DNA of 64,000 bases from Anaerolineaceae bacterium. GTDB lineage: Bacteria > Chloroflexota > Anaerolineae > Anaerolineales > Anaerolineaceae. Below the pieces are notes generated by a model. That model did no database searches and was not told where the DNA came from. It worked only from the letters and a program-made list of their open reading frames with translations. Below, in pieces: positions 22,784 through 33,258 of the stretch (position 1 is its first letter; every line of letters begins with the position of its first letter). The stretch covers positions 62,001 to 126,000 of the forward strand of contig DUMZ01000008.1 in assembly GCA_012839565.1 (NCBI GenBank). The letters run 5' to 3'. A program made the position numbers and the translations under genes.

Positions 22784-22792
22784 GGAGATATT

Positions 22793-23470
22793 ATGGGTCG
22801 AAAAGTACATCCAATAGGTTTTCGAGTAGGCGTCAACAAACCCTGGTTGGGTCGTTGGTACGCTGAAGGCAAAGAATATACTGAGCAACTGCATCAAGAT
22901 TTGGCAATCCGCGAACTCGTGCGCAAAGAAGCCGAACGTGCTGGCGTGAGCAAGATCGAAATCGAACGCTTCCCTGGCAAAGTGAAGGTCACCCTGCACA
23001 CCGCCAAGCCCGGCATTTTGATTGGCCGCAAAGGTGAAAGCGTTAAAGCGCTGCGCCAGGAACTTGAAGCGTTGACCGGTCAGAAAATTGACCTTGAAGT
23101 CAAAGAGATTAAAGATCCTGACACCGACGCTTATTTGGTAGCACTCAATATTGCCGGCCAGCTTGAACGTCGTATCAGCTATCGCCGCGCTATGAAACGC
23201 GCCATCCAACAAGCCATGCGCCAGGGCGCGGAAGGTATCAAGATTCAAGTGGGTGGTCGTTTGGCCGGTGCTGAAATGGCTCGCAGTATAACCCTGCGCG
23301 AAGGTCGTGTGCCGTTGCAAACATTGCGCGCGGATATTGATTTTTCACGCGCGAGTGCTTTAACCACTTTCGGTCAAATTGGCATCAAGGTATGGATCTA
23401 CAAAGGCATCGTTATGCATCAGGCTGAAGAAAAAGTCGAAGCCACCGAAGGTGTCTACGTAAGCGAGTAA
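22793..23470 (+). CDS. rpsC: 30S ribosomal protein S3
   Basis: MGRKVHPIGFRVGVNKPWLGRWYAEGKEY, KH domain, GRLAGAEMARSITLREGRVPLQTLRADID. Confidence 0.98.
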   Translation: MGRKVHPIGFRVGVNKPWLGRWYAEGKEYTEQLHQDLAIRELVRKEAERAGVSKIEIERFPGKVKVTLHTAKPGILIGRKGESVKALRQELEALTGQKIDLEVKEIKDPDTDAYLVALNIAGQLERRISYRRAMKRAIQQAMRQGAEGIKIQVGGRLAGAEMARSITLREGRVPLQTLRADIDFSRASALTTFGQIGIKVWIYKGIVMHQAEEKVEATEGVYVSE

Positions 23471-23497
23471 TTAAAGGAACGAGTGAGGTATTAGATT

Positions 23498-23923
23498 ATG
23501 TTGATGCCAAAAAGAGTAAAGTACCGCAAGCAGATGCGCGGTCGCATGAAGGGCAAAGCCCTGCGCGGCTCGACAGTCAGCTTTGGTGAATTTGGACTAA
23601 AAGCGCTCGAATGCGGCTATATCTCAGCCCGCAATATCGAGAGTGCCCGACGTGCTATTGTGCACATGATGAAACGCCGCGGTAAGGTGTGGGTGCGTGT
23701 CTTCCCAGACAAACCCTATACCAAACGTGCTGCTGAAACCCGCTTGGGTAAAGGTAAAGGTGCTGTGGATCACTGGGTTGCCGTTGTGCGCCCAGGAAGA
23801 ATCCTGTTTGAAATCACCACCGCTGACCCCGAAGTGGCAAAAGCTGCCCTTAACCGCGCCCGATACAAACTTGGATTTAAAACCAAGATTGTTGCCAGAG
23901 AAGTATTAGGAGAAGGTTCATAA
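23498..23923 (+). CDS. rplP: 50S ribosomal protein L16
   Basis: [36 protein letters not shown]...[22 protein letters not shown]. Confidence 0.98.
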   Translation: MLMPKRVKYRKQMRGRMKGKALRGSTVSFGEFGLKALECGYISARNIESARRAIVHMMKRRGKVWVRVFPDKPYTKRAAETRLGKGKGAVDHWVAVVRPGRILFEITTADPEVAKAALNRARYKLGFKTKIVAREVLGEGS

Positions 23924-24129
23924 TGAAAATTAAAGAAATTCGCGAACTTTCAACTGAGCAGATTAAAACAAATTTGCTAAATACACGACAGGAACTGATG
24001 AATCTGCGCTTCCAAATGGTTACTGGTCAACTGACCGATACAAGCCGTTTTAAAGCTGCCCGTCGTGATATCGCGCGATTTGAGACCATTCTCAACGAAC
24101 GCGCTCGCGCAGAACAGGAAGGTAAGTAA
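23923..24129 (+). CDS. rpmC: 50S ribosomal protein L29
   Basis: [37 protein letters not shown]. Confidence 0.96.
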   Translation: MKIKEIRELSTEQIKTNLLNTRQELMNLRFQMVTGQLTDTSRFKAARRDIARFETILNERARAEQEGK

Positions 24130-24485
24130 TGAATAATCGCCGAAGACTAAATGGTGTGGTTAAAAGCAATAAGATGGACAAAACCATCATCGTTGACGTA
24201 GACCGAACCTTTGCGCATCCACTTTATCACAAAGTTGTGACCCGAAAAAAGTCTTACAAAGCACATGATCCTTTCGGTTGCAATGTTGGCGATAAGGTGA
24301 CCATTGTCGAATCAAAACCCATTTCGCGCACCGTGCGCTGGGTTGTTGAGAAGATTCTGGTAGAAGAAATCCGCCAGGAAAACATTGAATCAGTCCAGGA
24401 AATGGAACAAGCCATTGAAGAGGCTATTGTTGAAGAAACCGAAGAGACTGTTGAAGAAGCTGAACAAGCGGAAGATGAGGAATAA
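24129..24485 (+). CDS. rpsQ: 30S ribosomal protein S17 with acidic C-terminal extension
   Basis: S17 core ([39 protein letters not shown]) then a Glu-rich tail. Confidence 0.95.
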   Translation: MNNRRRLNGVVKSNKMDKTIIVDVDRTFAHPLYHKVVTRKKSYKAHDPFGCNVGDKVTIVESKPISRTVRWVVEKILVEEIRQENIESVQEMEQAIEEAIVEETEETVEEAEQAEDEE

Positions 24486-24487
24486 CA

Positions 24488-24859
24488 ATGATCCAAAAAG
24501 AGTCCCGCTTAAAAATTGCAGATAATACTGGCGCGCGCGAAATTCTGGTTATTCAGGTTGTGGGTGGCACCCGACGTCGTTACGCTACTGTTGGCGATAT
24601 CGTCACAGCTACCGTAAAAAGCGCAACCCCACAAAGCTCCGTTAAAAAGAGCGAAATTGTGAAAGCCGTTATTGTGCGTGTTTCAAAGGCGTATCGCCGA
24701 GCTGATGGCTCAACCATTTGTTTTGACGACAATGCAGCCGTTATTTTGGACAACGATGGCGTAAACCCCCGTGGTACACGTATCTTTGGCCCAGTAGCTC
24801 GCGAACTGCGCGAAAAAGGCTACATGAAAATAGTTTCGTTAGCACCGGAAGTGTACTAG
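24488..24859 (+). CDS. rplN: 50S ribosomal protein L14
   Basis: [27 protein letters not shown]. Confidence 0.98.
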   Translation: MIQKESRLKIADNTGAREILVIQVVGGTRRRYATVGDIVTATVKSATPQSSVKKSEIVKAVIVRVSKAYRRADGSTICFDDNAAVILDNDGVNPRGTRIFGPVARELREKGYMKIVSLAPEVY

Positions 24860-24884
24860 AGCTAATGAGTGAATGGAGCGTCTA

Positions 24885-25310
24885 ATGAAGATGAAGATAC
24901 GTAAAGGTGATCGTGTTCGCGTTATGCGTGGCGACGAAGCTGACAAAAACAAAGTCGGCGAAGTTATCCGCGTGTTACCCAAAGAGAACCGCGTTGTGGT
25001 TCAGGGCGTGAACCTGGTCAAAAAACATCAAAAACAACAGCAAACCGGCGGTGGCAAGACCATCCCCAGTGGCATTCGTGAGTTCGAAGCGCCCATCCAT
25101 GCATCTAATGTCATGGTTGTGGATAGCATCACAGAACGCGCCAGCCGCCGTGTAAGACGTGGCAAAGTCGCTGAAGAAGCCAAACCGGCTACCAAGCGCG
25201 CCACTGCTAAGAAAGAAACTGTGGCAGCTGAGCCAAAAGCGAAAGCTACTGAAGCTAAAAAGTCCGCCACTCCAAAAACTGCCAAGGCAGATGAAGGCGC
25301 AGGTAAATAA
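24885..25310 (+). CDS. rplX: 50S ribosomal protein L24 with Lys/Ala-rich extension
   Basis: KMKIRKGDRVRVMRGDEADKNKVGEVIRVLPKENRVVVQGVNLVKKH; ATG at 24885 preferred over 24873. Confidence 0.95.
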   Translation: MKMKIRKGDRVRVMRGDEADKNKVGEVIRVLPKENRVVVQGVNLVKKHQKQQQTGGGKTIPSGIREFEAPIHASNVMVVDSITERASRRVRRGKVAEEAKPATKRATAKKETVAAEPKAKATEAKKSATPKTAKADEGAGK

Positions 25311-25313
25311 TAA

Positions 25314-25859
25314 ATGAACAGACTACTTGAACAATACAAAAATGAATACGCGCCCGCCCTTTTTGAAGAACTCGGTCTTGATAACGTCATGCAGGTGCCG
25401 AAAATCAAAAAAGTTGTCATCAACATTGGCGTTGGCGAAGCCCTTGAAAACCCTAAAGCCCTCGACGCGGCAGTGAACGACCTGACCATCATTACCGGTC
25501 AGAAACCGATTATTATCGCTGCCAAAAAGGCTATTTCAAACTTCAAACTGCGCGAAGGCCGCCAAATTGGCGTAAAAGTTACCTTGCGCGGTGAGAAGAT
25601 GTGGGCATTTTTGGACCGCTTAATCAATGTTGCTTTGCCCCGTGTACGTGACTTTCGGGGTATCTCGGCTGACTCCTTTGACGGTCGCGGCAACTATACT
25701 TTAGGTCTTACTGAACAACTGATTTTCCCTGAAATTCAGTACGATAAGATTGATAAAGTGCGCGGTATGGAAATCAGTATCGTCACCAATGCAACCAATG
25801 ATGATCACGGTCGGGCATTGCTTAGCAAATTTGGCATGCCCTTTATGAAAGGAAACTAA
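25314..25859 (+). CDS. rplE: 50S ribosomal protein L5
   Basis: [21 protein letters not shown]...[23 protein letters not shown]. Confidence 0.98.
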   Translation: MNRLLEQYKNEYAPALFEELGLDNVMQVPKIKKVVINIGVGEALENPKALDAAVNDLTIITGQKPIIIAAKKAISNFKLREGRQIGVKVTLRGEKMWAFLDRLINVALPRVRDFRGISADSFDGRGNYTLGLTEQLIFPEIQYDKIDKVRGMEISIVTNATNDDHGRALLSKFGMPFMKGN

Positions 25860-26041
25860 TGGCTAAAAAGAGTATGATTCACCGTGAATATCGGCGAAAA
25901 TATCCCACCAGGGTTGTCAGTCGCTGTCGAGTGTGTGGCAGGCCACGCGGTTATATGCGCAAATTTGGCTTGTGCCGCATTTGTTTTCGAGAATTGGCAC
26001 TTCAGGGAAAAATCCCTGGAGTAAAGAAATCATCCTGGTAA
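25859..26041 (+). CDS. rpsN: 30S ribosomal protein S14 type Z (zinc form)
   Basis: 60 aa, [25 protein letters not shown]. Confidence 0.97.
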   Translation: MAKKSMIHREYRRKYPTRVVSRCRVCGRPRGYMRKFGLCRICFRELALQGKIPGVKKSSW

Positions 26042-26064
26042 TTGAAGCTGGAGGCTAGAGAATT

Positions 26065-26478
26065 ATGACTATAACAGATCCAATTGCCGATATGTTGACC
26101 AGAATTCGCAATGGCGCGATGGCTGGTTTGTCCACCGTGGCTATGCCACATTCCAAGCTAAAAGCTGAAGTCGCCCGCATCCTTGTTGAGGAAGGCTACC
26201 TGGCTGATTACGAAGTCTTGGAAGGTAAAAACGAGACCCACAAGGTCTTGCAGGTTAAACTAAAGTACATTGGCGAGCGACGGCAACGTCGTCCACTTAT
26301 TACTGGTTTGCAACGCGTTTCAAGCCCTGGATGCCGCGTGTATACTTCGAAGAAAGATATCCCCTGGGTGCTTTCTGGTATCGGCATCGCTATTTTGTCT
26401 ACCCCTAAAGGTGTTATGACCGGCGCGCGTGCCCGCAAATTGGGTGTCGGTGGCGAGATACTCTGCAAGGTTTGGTAG
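26065..26478 (+). CDS. rpsH: 30S ribosomal protein S8
   Basis: MTITDPIADMLTRIRNGAMAG...STPKGVMTGARARKLGVGGEILCKVW. Confidence 0.98.
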   Translation: MTITDPIADMLTRIRNGAMAGLSTVAMPHSKLKAEVARILVEEGYLADYEVLEGKNETHKVLQVKLKYIGERRQRRPLITGLQRVSSPGCRVYTSKKDIPWVLSGIGIAILSTPKGVMTGARARKLGVGGEILCKVW

Positions 26479-26488
26479 GAGGTAGGAT

Positions 26489-27037
26489 ATGTCGCGTATC
26501 GGTAAATTACCAATCACCCTGCCCAAGGGTGTTGAAGTAAAAATTGACGGACAAAAAGTGAGTGTCAAAGGTCCTAAAGGACAACTTGAACGAACTTTTG
26601 CGCCGGAAATCGAATTGAAATTAGAAGATGGTACCATCACCGTTAGTCGTCCAAACGACGAGCCGCATGTGCGTGCTTTACACGGCACCACCCGCGCGCT
26701 GCTGAACAACATGATTGTTGGCTGTGGCGAAGGTTTTACCCGTGTTTTGGAATATAACGGTGTGGGTTATCGTGCTGAGTTGCAGGGCAAAGACCTGGTT
26801 TTGAACGTGGGTTATTCGCATCCTGTTAACTACCCTGCGCCCGATGGCATCGAATTTGATGTAGACGCAAGAGCACGCACCATTAAGATTATGGGCAGAG
26901 ACCGCCAGCAAGTTGGCCAGGTCGCTGCTGAAATACGCAAAGTGCGCCCACCAGAGCGCTATCATGGTACCGGTATTCGCTATCAGGGCGAAGAAGTTAA
27001 ACTCAAGGCTGGTAAGTCTGGCAGGACCGGTAAGTAG
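26489..27037 (+). CDS. rplF: 50S ribosomal protein L6
   Basis: [35 protein letters not shown]. Confidence 0.98.
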   Translation: MSRIGKLPITLPKGVEVKIDGQKVSVKGPKGQLERTFAPEIELKLEDGTITVSRPNDEPHVRALHGTTRALLNNMIVGCGEGFTRVLEYNGVGYRAELQGKDLVLNVGYSHPVNYPAPDGIEFDVDARARTIKIMGRDRQQVGQVAAEIRKVRPPERYHGTGIRYQGEEVKLKAGKSGRTGK

Positions 27038-27045
27038 AGGTAAAC

Positions 27046-27411
27046 ATGGCAAAGAAATCAAGAAACCAAGCTAGATTGCATCGCGCCAAACGCGTACGCA
27101 AGAAGATATTTGGCACGCCGGAGCGACCACGCTTGAACGTTTTTAGAAGTATTAATGAAATCTACGTTCAGATCATTGATGATCATAGTGGGACTACGCT
27201 GGCTTCGGCATCGAGTGTGGACAAAAGTCTGCGCGACGCCATGGAAGGCAAAAACAAAATCGACCAGGCCCGCCTGGTTGGCGAAGAAATTGCCAAACGT
27301 GCCCTTGATAAGGGTATTAAAAAAGTGGTCATGGACCGCGCTGGTTATTTTTATACCGGTCGCATCAAGTCGATGGCCGAAGGTGCTCGTAAGGGCGGCT
27401 TAGAATTCTAA
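27046..27411 (+). CDS. rplR: 50S ribosomal protein L18
   Basis: [24 protein letters not shown]...[24 protein letters not shown]. Confidence 0.97.
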   Translation: MAKKSRNQARLHRAKRVRKKIFGTPERPRLNVFRSINEIYVQIIDDHSGTTLASASSVDKSLRDAMEGKNKIDQARLVGEEIAKRALDKGIKKVVMDRAGYFYTGRIKSMAEGARKGGLEF

Positions 27412-27423
27412 ATCGAGGATACT

Positions 27424-27948
27424 ATGGATGAATTTCAAGGATTAGAACAACAATACGACGAACGTGTCATCGATATCGCCCGCGTTGCGAAAGTTGTCAA
27501 AGGCGGTCGCCGCTTTTCATATCGTGTCACCTTAGTGGTTGGCGACAACAACGGTAACATCGGCTTAGGCATCGGCAAAGCTTTGGCTGTGCCTGATGCG
27601 ATGCGCAAAGCTTCTGATCGCGCGTATAAAAACATGCGTCCGGTCAGCTTGCATGGAACATCCATCGCGCATGAAGTTATCGGTGTTCAAAGTGGTGCCA
27701 AAGTGTTGCTAAAACCCGCTTCGCCCGGTACTGGTGTTATCGCCGCGGGTGGTGTGCGCGCGGTTTTGGAAGCAGCTGGCATTACTGACATTTTGACCAA
27801 ATCTCTTGGCAGCGCGAACATGCTCAACATTGTGCTCGCAACGTTTAACGCGCTTGACCAACTCAAATCGCCCGAGATTGTGGCACTGGAACGTGGCAAA
27901 GATGTGCGCGACGTGACACCTTATTGGGATCGGAGGAGACGTGGCTAA
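27424..27948 (+). CDS. rpsE: 30S ribosomal protein S5
   Basis: RVAKVVKGGRRFSYRVTLVVGDNNGNIGLGIGKA...GGVRAVLEAAGITDILTKSLGS. Confidence 0.98.
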   Translation: MDEFQGLEQQYDERVIDIARVAKVVKGGRRFSYRVTLVVGDNNGNIGLGIGKALAVPDAMRKASDRAYKNMRPVSLHGTSIAHEVIGVQSGAKVLLKPASPGTGVIAAGGVRAVLEAAGITDILTKSLGSANMLNIVLATFNALDQLKSPEIVALERGKDVRDVTPYWDRRRRG

Positions 27949-28153
27949 AAAACCAGCTAAGAAGAATATGCTTCGCATTAAACTCGTAAAGAGTGGTATC
28001 GGTTACACCGTAAAAACAAAAAGAACCCTGAGTGCGCTTGGCTTCAAGAAACTCCAGGAAGTTGTCGAACACGAAGACACGCCCATCATTCGGGGTATGC
28101 TGGATAAAGTCTCACATTTGGTCGAGATTGAATCAGCGTTAGAGGAGAAATAA
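27941..28153 (+). CDS. rpmD: 50S ribosomal protein L30
   Basis: LRIKLVKSGIGYTVKTKRTLSALGFKKLQEVVEHEDTPIIRGMLDKVSHLVEIE. Confidence 0.95.
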   Translation: MAKKPAKKNMLRIKLVKSGIGYTVKTKRTLSALGFKKLQEVVEHEDTPIIRGMLDKVSHLVEIESALEEK

Positions 28154-28154
28154 G

Positions 28155-28613
28155 ATGCAATTACATGATCTTAAACCTAACGAAGGCGCTAAAAAAGGTC
28201 GCAAACGTGTTGGGCGCGGTACTGGATCTGGCATGGGCAAAAGTGCCGGCCGTGGTACCAAAGGACAAAGTGCACGCACCAGCGGTGGTGTAAGACTTTA
28301 CCACCAGGGTGGTAACTTGCCCTTCTACCGCAAACTGCCCTTCTTGCGTGGTGAAGGCTTTACGCCTGTCAATCGCGTGCGCTATGCCGAGGTAAACCTG
28401 GACGCTCTCACCCCATACAAAAAGGGTGATGAAGTTAACCCGGAAAACCTCAAAGCAAACGGTTTGCTTAAAGGAAAAGGACTGCCTGTCAAGATAATGG
28501 GTCGTGGCGAAATAAAAGTTGCACTCAATATCAAAGCTCATAAGGTTACCGAGGGTGCCCGCCAGAAGATTGAAGCTGCTGGTGGTACGATCGAACTGAT
28601 CGAACTCGCGTAA
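28155..28613 (+). CDS. rplO: 50S ribosomal protein L15
   Basis: MQLHDLKPNEGAKKGRKRVGRGTGSGMGKSAGRGTKGQSAR. Confidence 0.98.
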   Translation: MQLHDLKPNEGAKKGRKRVGRGTGSGMGKSAGRGTKGQSARTSGGVRLYHQGGNLPFYRKLPFLRGEGFTPVNRVRYAEVNLDALTPYKKGDEVNPENLKANGLLKGKGLPVKIMGRGEIKVALNIKAHKVTEGARQKIEAAGGTIELIELA

Positions 28614-28634
28614 CGATGATAAGGAGACAATAAC

Positions 28635-30005
28635 ATGAAACGATCGTCCTGGCGCTATTTATGGAAATCTGAAAGTATACGCAACAAACTGCTCATCACG
28701 CTTTTATTGTTGGCAGTATATCGTTTTGTTGCCAATGTGCCGGTGCCTGGGTTAGATCACGCTGCTGTAAAGGAACTGAGTCAGCTTACCGGTGCCGGTG
28801 GCAACCTGGTTGGCTTGCTTGACCTGCTTTCCGGTGGCGCGGTTTCGAAATTCTCTGTGTTGGCAATGGGTGTTTACCCGTATATTACCGCGCAGATTAT
28901 TTTGCAACTGCTAACCCCAGTTATTCCGGCGCTTGAGCAAAAGATGAAAGATGACCCACGCGAAGGCCGTGTCTGGATGGAAAAATGGACTGTTATTCTT
29001 ACCATTCCGATGGCATTGCTTTCAGCTTTTGGGCAGATTAATATCTTCAACCAAATGTTGGGTGGCCAGTCGGTTATCCAACACTATGGTTTTAGTGGTG
29101 AAAACCTCTTGCCTACCCTGGCGGCGATTATTACGATGGTCGCCGGAACGATGTTTGGTATTTGGCTGGGACAGCTCATTTCTGAGTTTGGCCTGCGTAA
29201 CCAAGGCCTTAGCCTAATCATCTTCTCGGGTATTGTGTCGCGCTTCCCAGTGACTATCGCACAAATGGTGCGCCGAGCTGATCCGGCTAACCCTGGCCAG
29301 TATATATCTGACCCATGGTGGGCGTTTGTTCTCATCTTTGTGGTCTTTATATTGACCATCTTTGGCATTGTCTACATGCAACTGGGCAGACGCAACGTGC
29401 CGGTTATGTTCCCGGGTCGCCGGGTGGGTAACCGCATGTCGATGCCCGTGCGCAGTCAATTGCCCCTGATGATTAACATGGCAGGTATGATTCCGATTAT
29501 CTTCGCGCAAAGCTTTTTGACCTTCCCCGCGATTTTGTCATCGTTCTTCCTGAACAAGACAAACTGGGTTGGAAAAGCTGCCAACTGGGTTTACAGGAAC
29601 TTTGGCGGTGATACCTGGTGGTATCCTATTATGTTCTTTGTCCTGGTGGTTTTGTTCTGTTACTTCTATACAGACGTGCTCTTTGCGCAACAAGACTACG
29701 GCGAAAATCTGAAGAAACAAGGTGCTCAGATTCCTGGTGTTGTGCGTGGCAAACCCACTCAAGACTATCTCACCAGAGTGCAACGCCGCATTACCCTGCC
29801 TGGCGCAATCTTCCTGGGTATCATCGCTGTTTTGCCCTACATCATGACTGGCGTCTTCAAGCTCTTTGGTGAGACGAACATCGCAGGTTTGGGCTTGATG
29901 CAGGCTTCGGGTCTTTTGATTGTTGTGGGTACCGTGCGCGAAATTGTGCAACTGATTGAAACAGAATTGCGCATGCACGGCTACGATGACAGGCTGATTA
30001 ACTAA
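28635..30005 (+). CDS. secY: Preprotein translocase subunit SecY
   Basis: Multi-TM, PYITAQIILQLL, IGIWLGQLISEFGLRNQGLSLIIF-type motifs. Confidence 0.97.
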   Translation: MKRSSWRYLWKSESIRNKLLITLLLLAVYRFVANVPVPGLDHAAVKELSQLTGAGGNLVGLLDLLSGGAVSKFSVLAMGVYPYITAQIILQLLTPVIPALEQKMKDDPREGRVWMEKWTVILTIPMALLSAFGQINIFNQMLGGQSVIQHYGFSGENLLPTLAAIITMVAGTMFGIWLGQLISEFGLRNQGLSLIIFSGIVSRFPVTIAQMVRRADPANPGQYISDPWWAFVLIFVVFILTIFGIVYMQLGRRNVPVMFPGRRVGNRMSMPVRSQLPLMINMAGMIPIIFAQSFLTFPAILSSFFLNKTNWVGKAANWVYRNFGGDTWWYPIMFFVLVVLFCYFYTDVLFAQQDYGENLKKQGAQIPGVVRGKPTQDYLTRVQRRITLPGAIFLGIIAVLPYIMTGVFKLFGETNIAGLGLMQASGLLIVVGTVREIVQLIETELRMHGYDDRLIN

Positions 30006-30019
30006 GAGGGCTTTAATCG

Positions 30020-30673
30020 ATGAAAGAGCAAGCCACAATCGTTGTGATGTTAGGAGCCCCCGGAACGGGCAAGGGAACACAAGCCGTTCTGCTTGCTGAA
30101 CGCCTGGGGATTCCGCATATCTCAACCGGGGACCTTTTCCGCGAGCATCTTGCTGCGGAAACACCTCTGGGGATTGAGGCTGCTACTTATATGAACAAAG
30201 GCGAATTGGTACCTGATGAAATCACAATTACTATGTTGAACGCGCGTCTTGAAGAAGATGACTGCGAAAATGGTGTGGTTTTGGATGGTTACCCGCGTAC
30301 ACTTGTGCAGGCCTTGGCGCTTGAGTCCTACTTGGACAGTATCGACGAAGAGCTGACTATGGTCGCGAATCTGGCTGTTCCGGAAGCGTTGATTGTAAAG
30401 CGACTTAGCGGACGCTGGATGAGCAAAAGTGGCAATGTGTATCATGCGGAATACAATCCGCCTAAAAGAAAATGGTTTGATGACGAAGACGGCAGTCCGC
30501 TTTATCAACGTGAAGACGATAAGGCGGAAACCGTGCTGAATCGCTTGAAAATTTATGAAGCCCAAACGCTTCCGCTGATCGATCATTTTCGGGAAGAGGG
30601 CAAGTTGGTCGAGTTTAATGGCGTCGGTGAAATAAATGATATTAACGACGAAATATTTGAGGCTTTGCAATAA
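30020..30673 (+). CDS. adk: Adenylate kinase
   Basis: MLGAPGTGKGTQAVLLAERLGIPHISTGDLFREH, LDGYPRTLVQA. Confidence 0.96.
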   Translation: MKEQATIVVMLGAPGTGKGTQAVLLAERLGIPHISTGDLFREHLAAETPLGIEAATYMNKGELVPDEITITMLNARLEEDDCENGVVLDGYPRTLVQALALESYLDSIDEELTMVANLAVPEALIVKRLSGRWMSKSGNVYHAEYNPPKRKWFDDEDGSPLYQREDDKAETVLNRLKIYEAQTLPLIDHFREEGKLVEFNGVGEINDINDEIFEALQ

Positions 30674-31455
30674 TGGATAGCTACGAAATCTTCGGTGTTA
30701 ATCTCAAATCAGCCAACGAGCTGAAAATCATGCGCGAGGCTGGGCGTTTGAACGCGCTCACCCTGAAAGCCGTGATGGATGCCATCGCTCCTGGCGTGAC
30801 CACAGGCGAACTGAACGAAGTTGCCGAAAGCTTTCAGAAAGCGCATGGCGTATACTCACCGTTCAAAAACTACGACCCAGGCAATGGCGTGCCTTACCCC
30901 GGCAGCATCTGCACCAGCATCAACGAAGAAATGGTGCATGGTATTCCCGGAAACCGAAAACTGCGCGAAGGCGATATTATTTCGGTGGATTGCGGAACGG
31001 TTTACCAGGGTTATGTGGGCGACTCGGCTTTTACGGTTGGTGTTGGTGAGATTAGCAAACAAGCTCAAAGCTTGATTGATACCACCAAACAGGCTCTTGA
31101 AATTGCGATTAGCAAAATGGTCATCGGAAACCGCAGTGGCGACGTTGGCGCCGCCATTGAAGCGTACGTTGAAAGTCAAGGTTTTTATTGCACCCATACC
31201 TATACCGGACATGGGGTTGGGCGTGCCATGCACGAAGCGCCACAGTTGCCGAACTACGGCAAACCGGGCACCGGTTTTCTGTTGCGCGAAGGTATGACCA
31301 TCGCCATTGAACCCATGGTATTGGTCGGTGGGAGAAGAACGCGCGTTTTGCGTGACCGTTGGACGGTAGTCAATGCCAACGGTGGGCTTACCGCGCATCA
31401 GGAGCACACAATTGCTGTCACCAAAGACGGCCCATTGGTGCTTACGGAACTATAG
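30673..31455 (+). CDS. map: Type I methionine aminopeptidase
   Basis: SINEEMVHGIPGNRKLREGDIISVDCGTVYQGYVGDSAFT...TGHGVGRAMHEAPQLPNYG. Confidence 0.97.
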   Translation: MDSYEIFGVNLKSANELKIMREAGRLNALTLKAVMDAIAPGVTTGELNEVAESFQKAHGVYSPFKNYDPGNGVPYPGSICTSINEEMVHGIPGNRKLREGDIISVDCGTVYQGYVGDSAFTVGVGEISKQAQSLIDTTKQALEIAISKMVIGNRSGDVGAAIEAYVESQGFYCTHTYTGHGVGRAMHEAPQLPNYGKPGTGFLLREGMTIAIEPMVLVGGRRTRVLRDRWTVVNANGGLTAHQEHTIAVTKDGPLVLTEL

Positions 31456-31525
31456 GAAAGTCTTGCCATAACCGCGGTAAAAGACTATAATTGAAACTTT
31501 GCGGTAAAAATAAGGAGTATGCCAA

Positions 31526-31639
31526 ATGAAAGTATCGGCTTCAATAAAAAAACGCTGTAAAGATTGTAAGATTGTCAAACGCGACGGTCGTTTGTACGTT
31601 ATTTGCAAGAACCCAAGACACAAACAGCGACAAGGATAA
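31526..31639 (+). CDS. rpmJ: 50S ribosomal protein L36
   Basis: Read from the nucleotide sequence (missing from the ORF track): [37 protein letters not shown], 37 aa, RBS AAGGAG. Confidence 0.96.
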   Translation: MKVSASIKKRCKDCKIVKRDGRLYVICKNPRHKQRQG

Positions 31640-31650
31640 GGAAAAGAATT

Positions 31651-32037
31651 ATGGCTCGTATTGAAGGTGTTGACCTACCGCGCAACAAGCGCATTGATAT
31701 CGGATTGCGATATATCTACGGTATCGGCCCTAAAACGGCAAATGATATTCTGGCTGCCACCGGTGTGGATCCTACAATCCGTGTGAAGGATTTGCCAGAA
31801 TCTGAAGTTACAAAATTACGCGACTACATCGCCCAAAACCTTAAGGTTGAGGGTGACCTGCGCCGCGAAGTTCAAATGAACATTAAGCGCTTGGTCGAAA
31901 TCGGTTGTTATCGTGGCTTGCGCCATCGACGCAACCTCCCCCTGCGTGGACAAAACACACGCACAAACGCGCGCACACGCAAAGGCCCCAAGAAGACTGT
32001 TGCAGGTCGTGGCCGCCGCCGTGGAGCAAAGAAGTAA
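31651..32037 (+). CDS. rpsM: 30S ribosomal protein S13
   Basis: [34 protein letters not shown]; start corrected from 31603 to 31651, with RBS AAGGAAAAG. Confidence 0.97.
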   Translation: MARIEGVDLPRNKRIDIGLRYIYGIGPKTANDILAATGVDPTIRVKDLPESEVTKLRDYIAQNLKVEGDLRREVQMNIKRLVEIGCYRGLRHRRNLPLRGQNTRTNARTRKGPKKTVAGRGRRRGAKK

Positions 32038-32144
32038 TTATTGATATCTTATTAACTGGTCTGATCCAAAGTCGGTGGGGTTCCCTTTCTCCCTAGCGGC
32101 AACCGACGATGGGTACCAGAGTTAGATGATAGTGAGGATGATTT

Positions 32145-32549
32145 ATGGCTAAACAAGCAAGAACCGCGCGACGCGCAACCAGTTCGCGCAAAGTCAAGCG
32201 CCAGTTGTCTGCCGGACAGGTGCATGTATTCGCATCCTTCAACAACACGATTGTTACCATCACCGATATGCGCGGTAACACCGTTTGTTGGGGAAGCTCA
32301 GGCACCGCAGGCTTTAAGGGTTCCCGCAAGAGCACACCTTTTGCCGCCCGAATGGCTACCGAGCAAGCGCTGAAAACCGCCCAGCAAATGGGCATTCAAG
32401 AAGTTGAATTGTTCGTGAAGGGCCCCGGCCCTGGTCGCGAAGCAGCAATTCGTGCCGTGCAGGGCATGGGTGTTAAGGTCACCAAGATTACTGACGAAAC
32501 CCCCGTCCCACACAACGGATGTCGTCCGCCTAAAAAGCGCCGCGTTTAA
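32145..32549 (+). CDS. rpsK: 30S ribosomal protein S11
   Basis: [45 protein letters not shown]. Confidence 0.98.
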   Translation: MAKQARTARRATSSRKVKRQLSAGQVHVFASFNNTIVTITDMRGNTVCWGSSGTAGFKGSRKSTPFAARMATEQALKTAQQMGIQEVELFVKGPGPGREAAIRAVQGMGVKVTKITDETPVPHNGCRPPKKRRV

Positions 32550-32570
32550 TATTAGAAAAAGGAAAAACTT

Positions 32571-33209
32571 ATGGCTAGATATACAGAAGCAGTTTGTCGA
32601 TTATGTCGACGCGAAGGCGAAAAGCTGTTCCTTAAAGGCGAACGCTGCTTTACGCCCAAATGCTCATTTGAACGACGCAGTTATCCCCCCGGAATGCATG
32701 GAAAATCGCTGGCATTCCGCCCGGGTCGTGAGTCTGACTATGCTAAGCAGTTACGCGCCAAACAAAAAGCGCGCCGCATCTATGGCATTTACGAACGCCA
32801 GTTCCGCCGCTTCTTTGAACAAGCGGTAAAGATGCACGGGCAACCTGGCCCTAACCTGCTTACTATTTTGGAAACCCGTCTCAGCAATGTGGTTTATCGT
32901 CTCGGTTTTGCAGCCAGCCGTCCACAGGCACGCATCATGGTTACCCACGGGCACTTTTTGCTCAACGGTCGCCGTGCAGACATTCCATCAATGGAAGTCA
33001 AAGTGGATGATGTTATCACTGTTGCCGAAACGTCAAAAAGCACACCTTTCTTCAAGAATCTTCGCGAAGAAGCTGAAGGTCGCAACGTTCCCACCTGGTT
33101 GGCGCGCGATTTGAACAGTCTCAGTGGTCGCATGTTACGCAACCCAGAGCGCGCGGAGATTGACGGCAACTTGAACGAACAGCTGATCGTTGAATACTAC
33201 TCTAGATAA
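32571..33209 (+). CDS. rpsD: 30S ribosomal protein S4
   Basis: [36 protein letters not shown] (Cys-containing zinc-type S4), S4 domain. Confidence 0.98.
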   Translation: MARYTEAVCRLCRREGEKLFLKGERCFTPKCSFERRSYPPGMHGKSLAFRPGRESDYAKQLRAKQKARRIYGIYERQFRRFFEQAVKMHGQPGPNLLTILETRLSNVVYRLGFAASRPQARIMVTHGHFLLNGRRADIPSMEVKVDDVITVAETSKSTPFFKNLREEAEGRNVPTWLARDLNSLSGRMLRNPERAEIDGNLNEQLIVEYYSR

Positions 33210-33258
33210 GAGTGATTAGTCAGTCTTTCTTACCCGATAGGCTGGTTAGGGGTAAACC

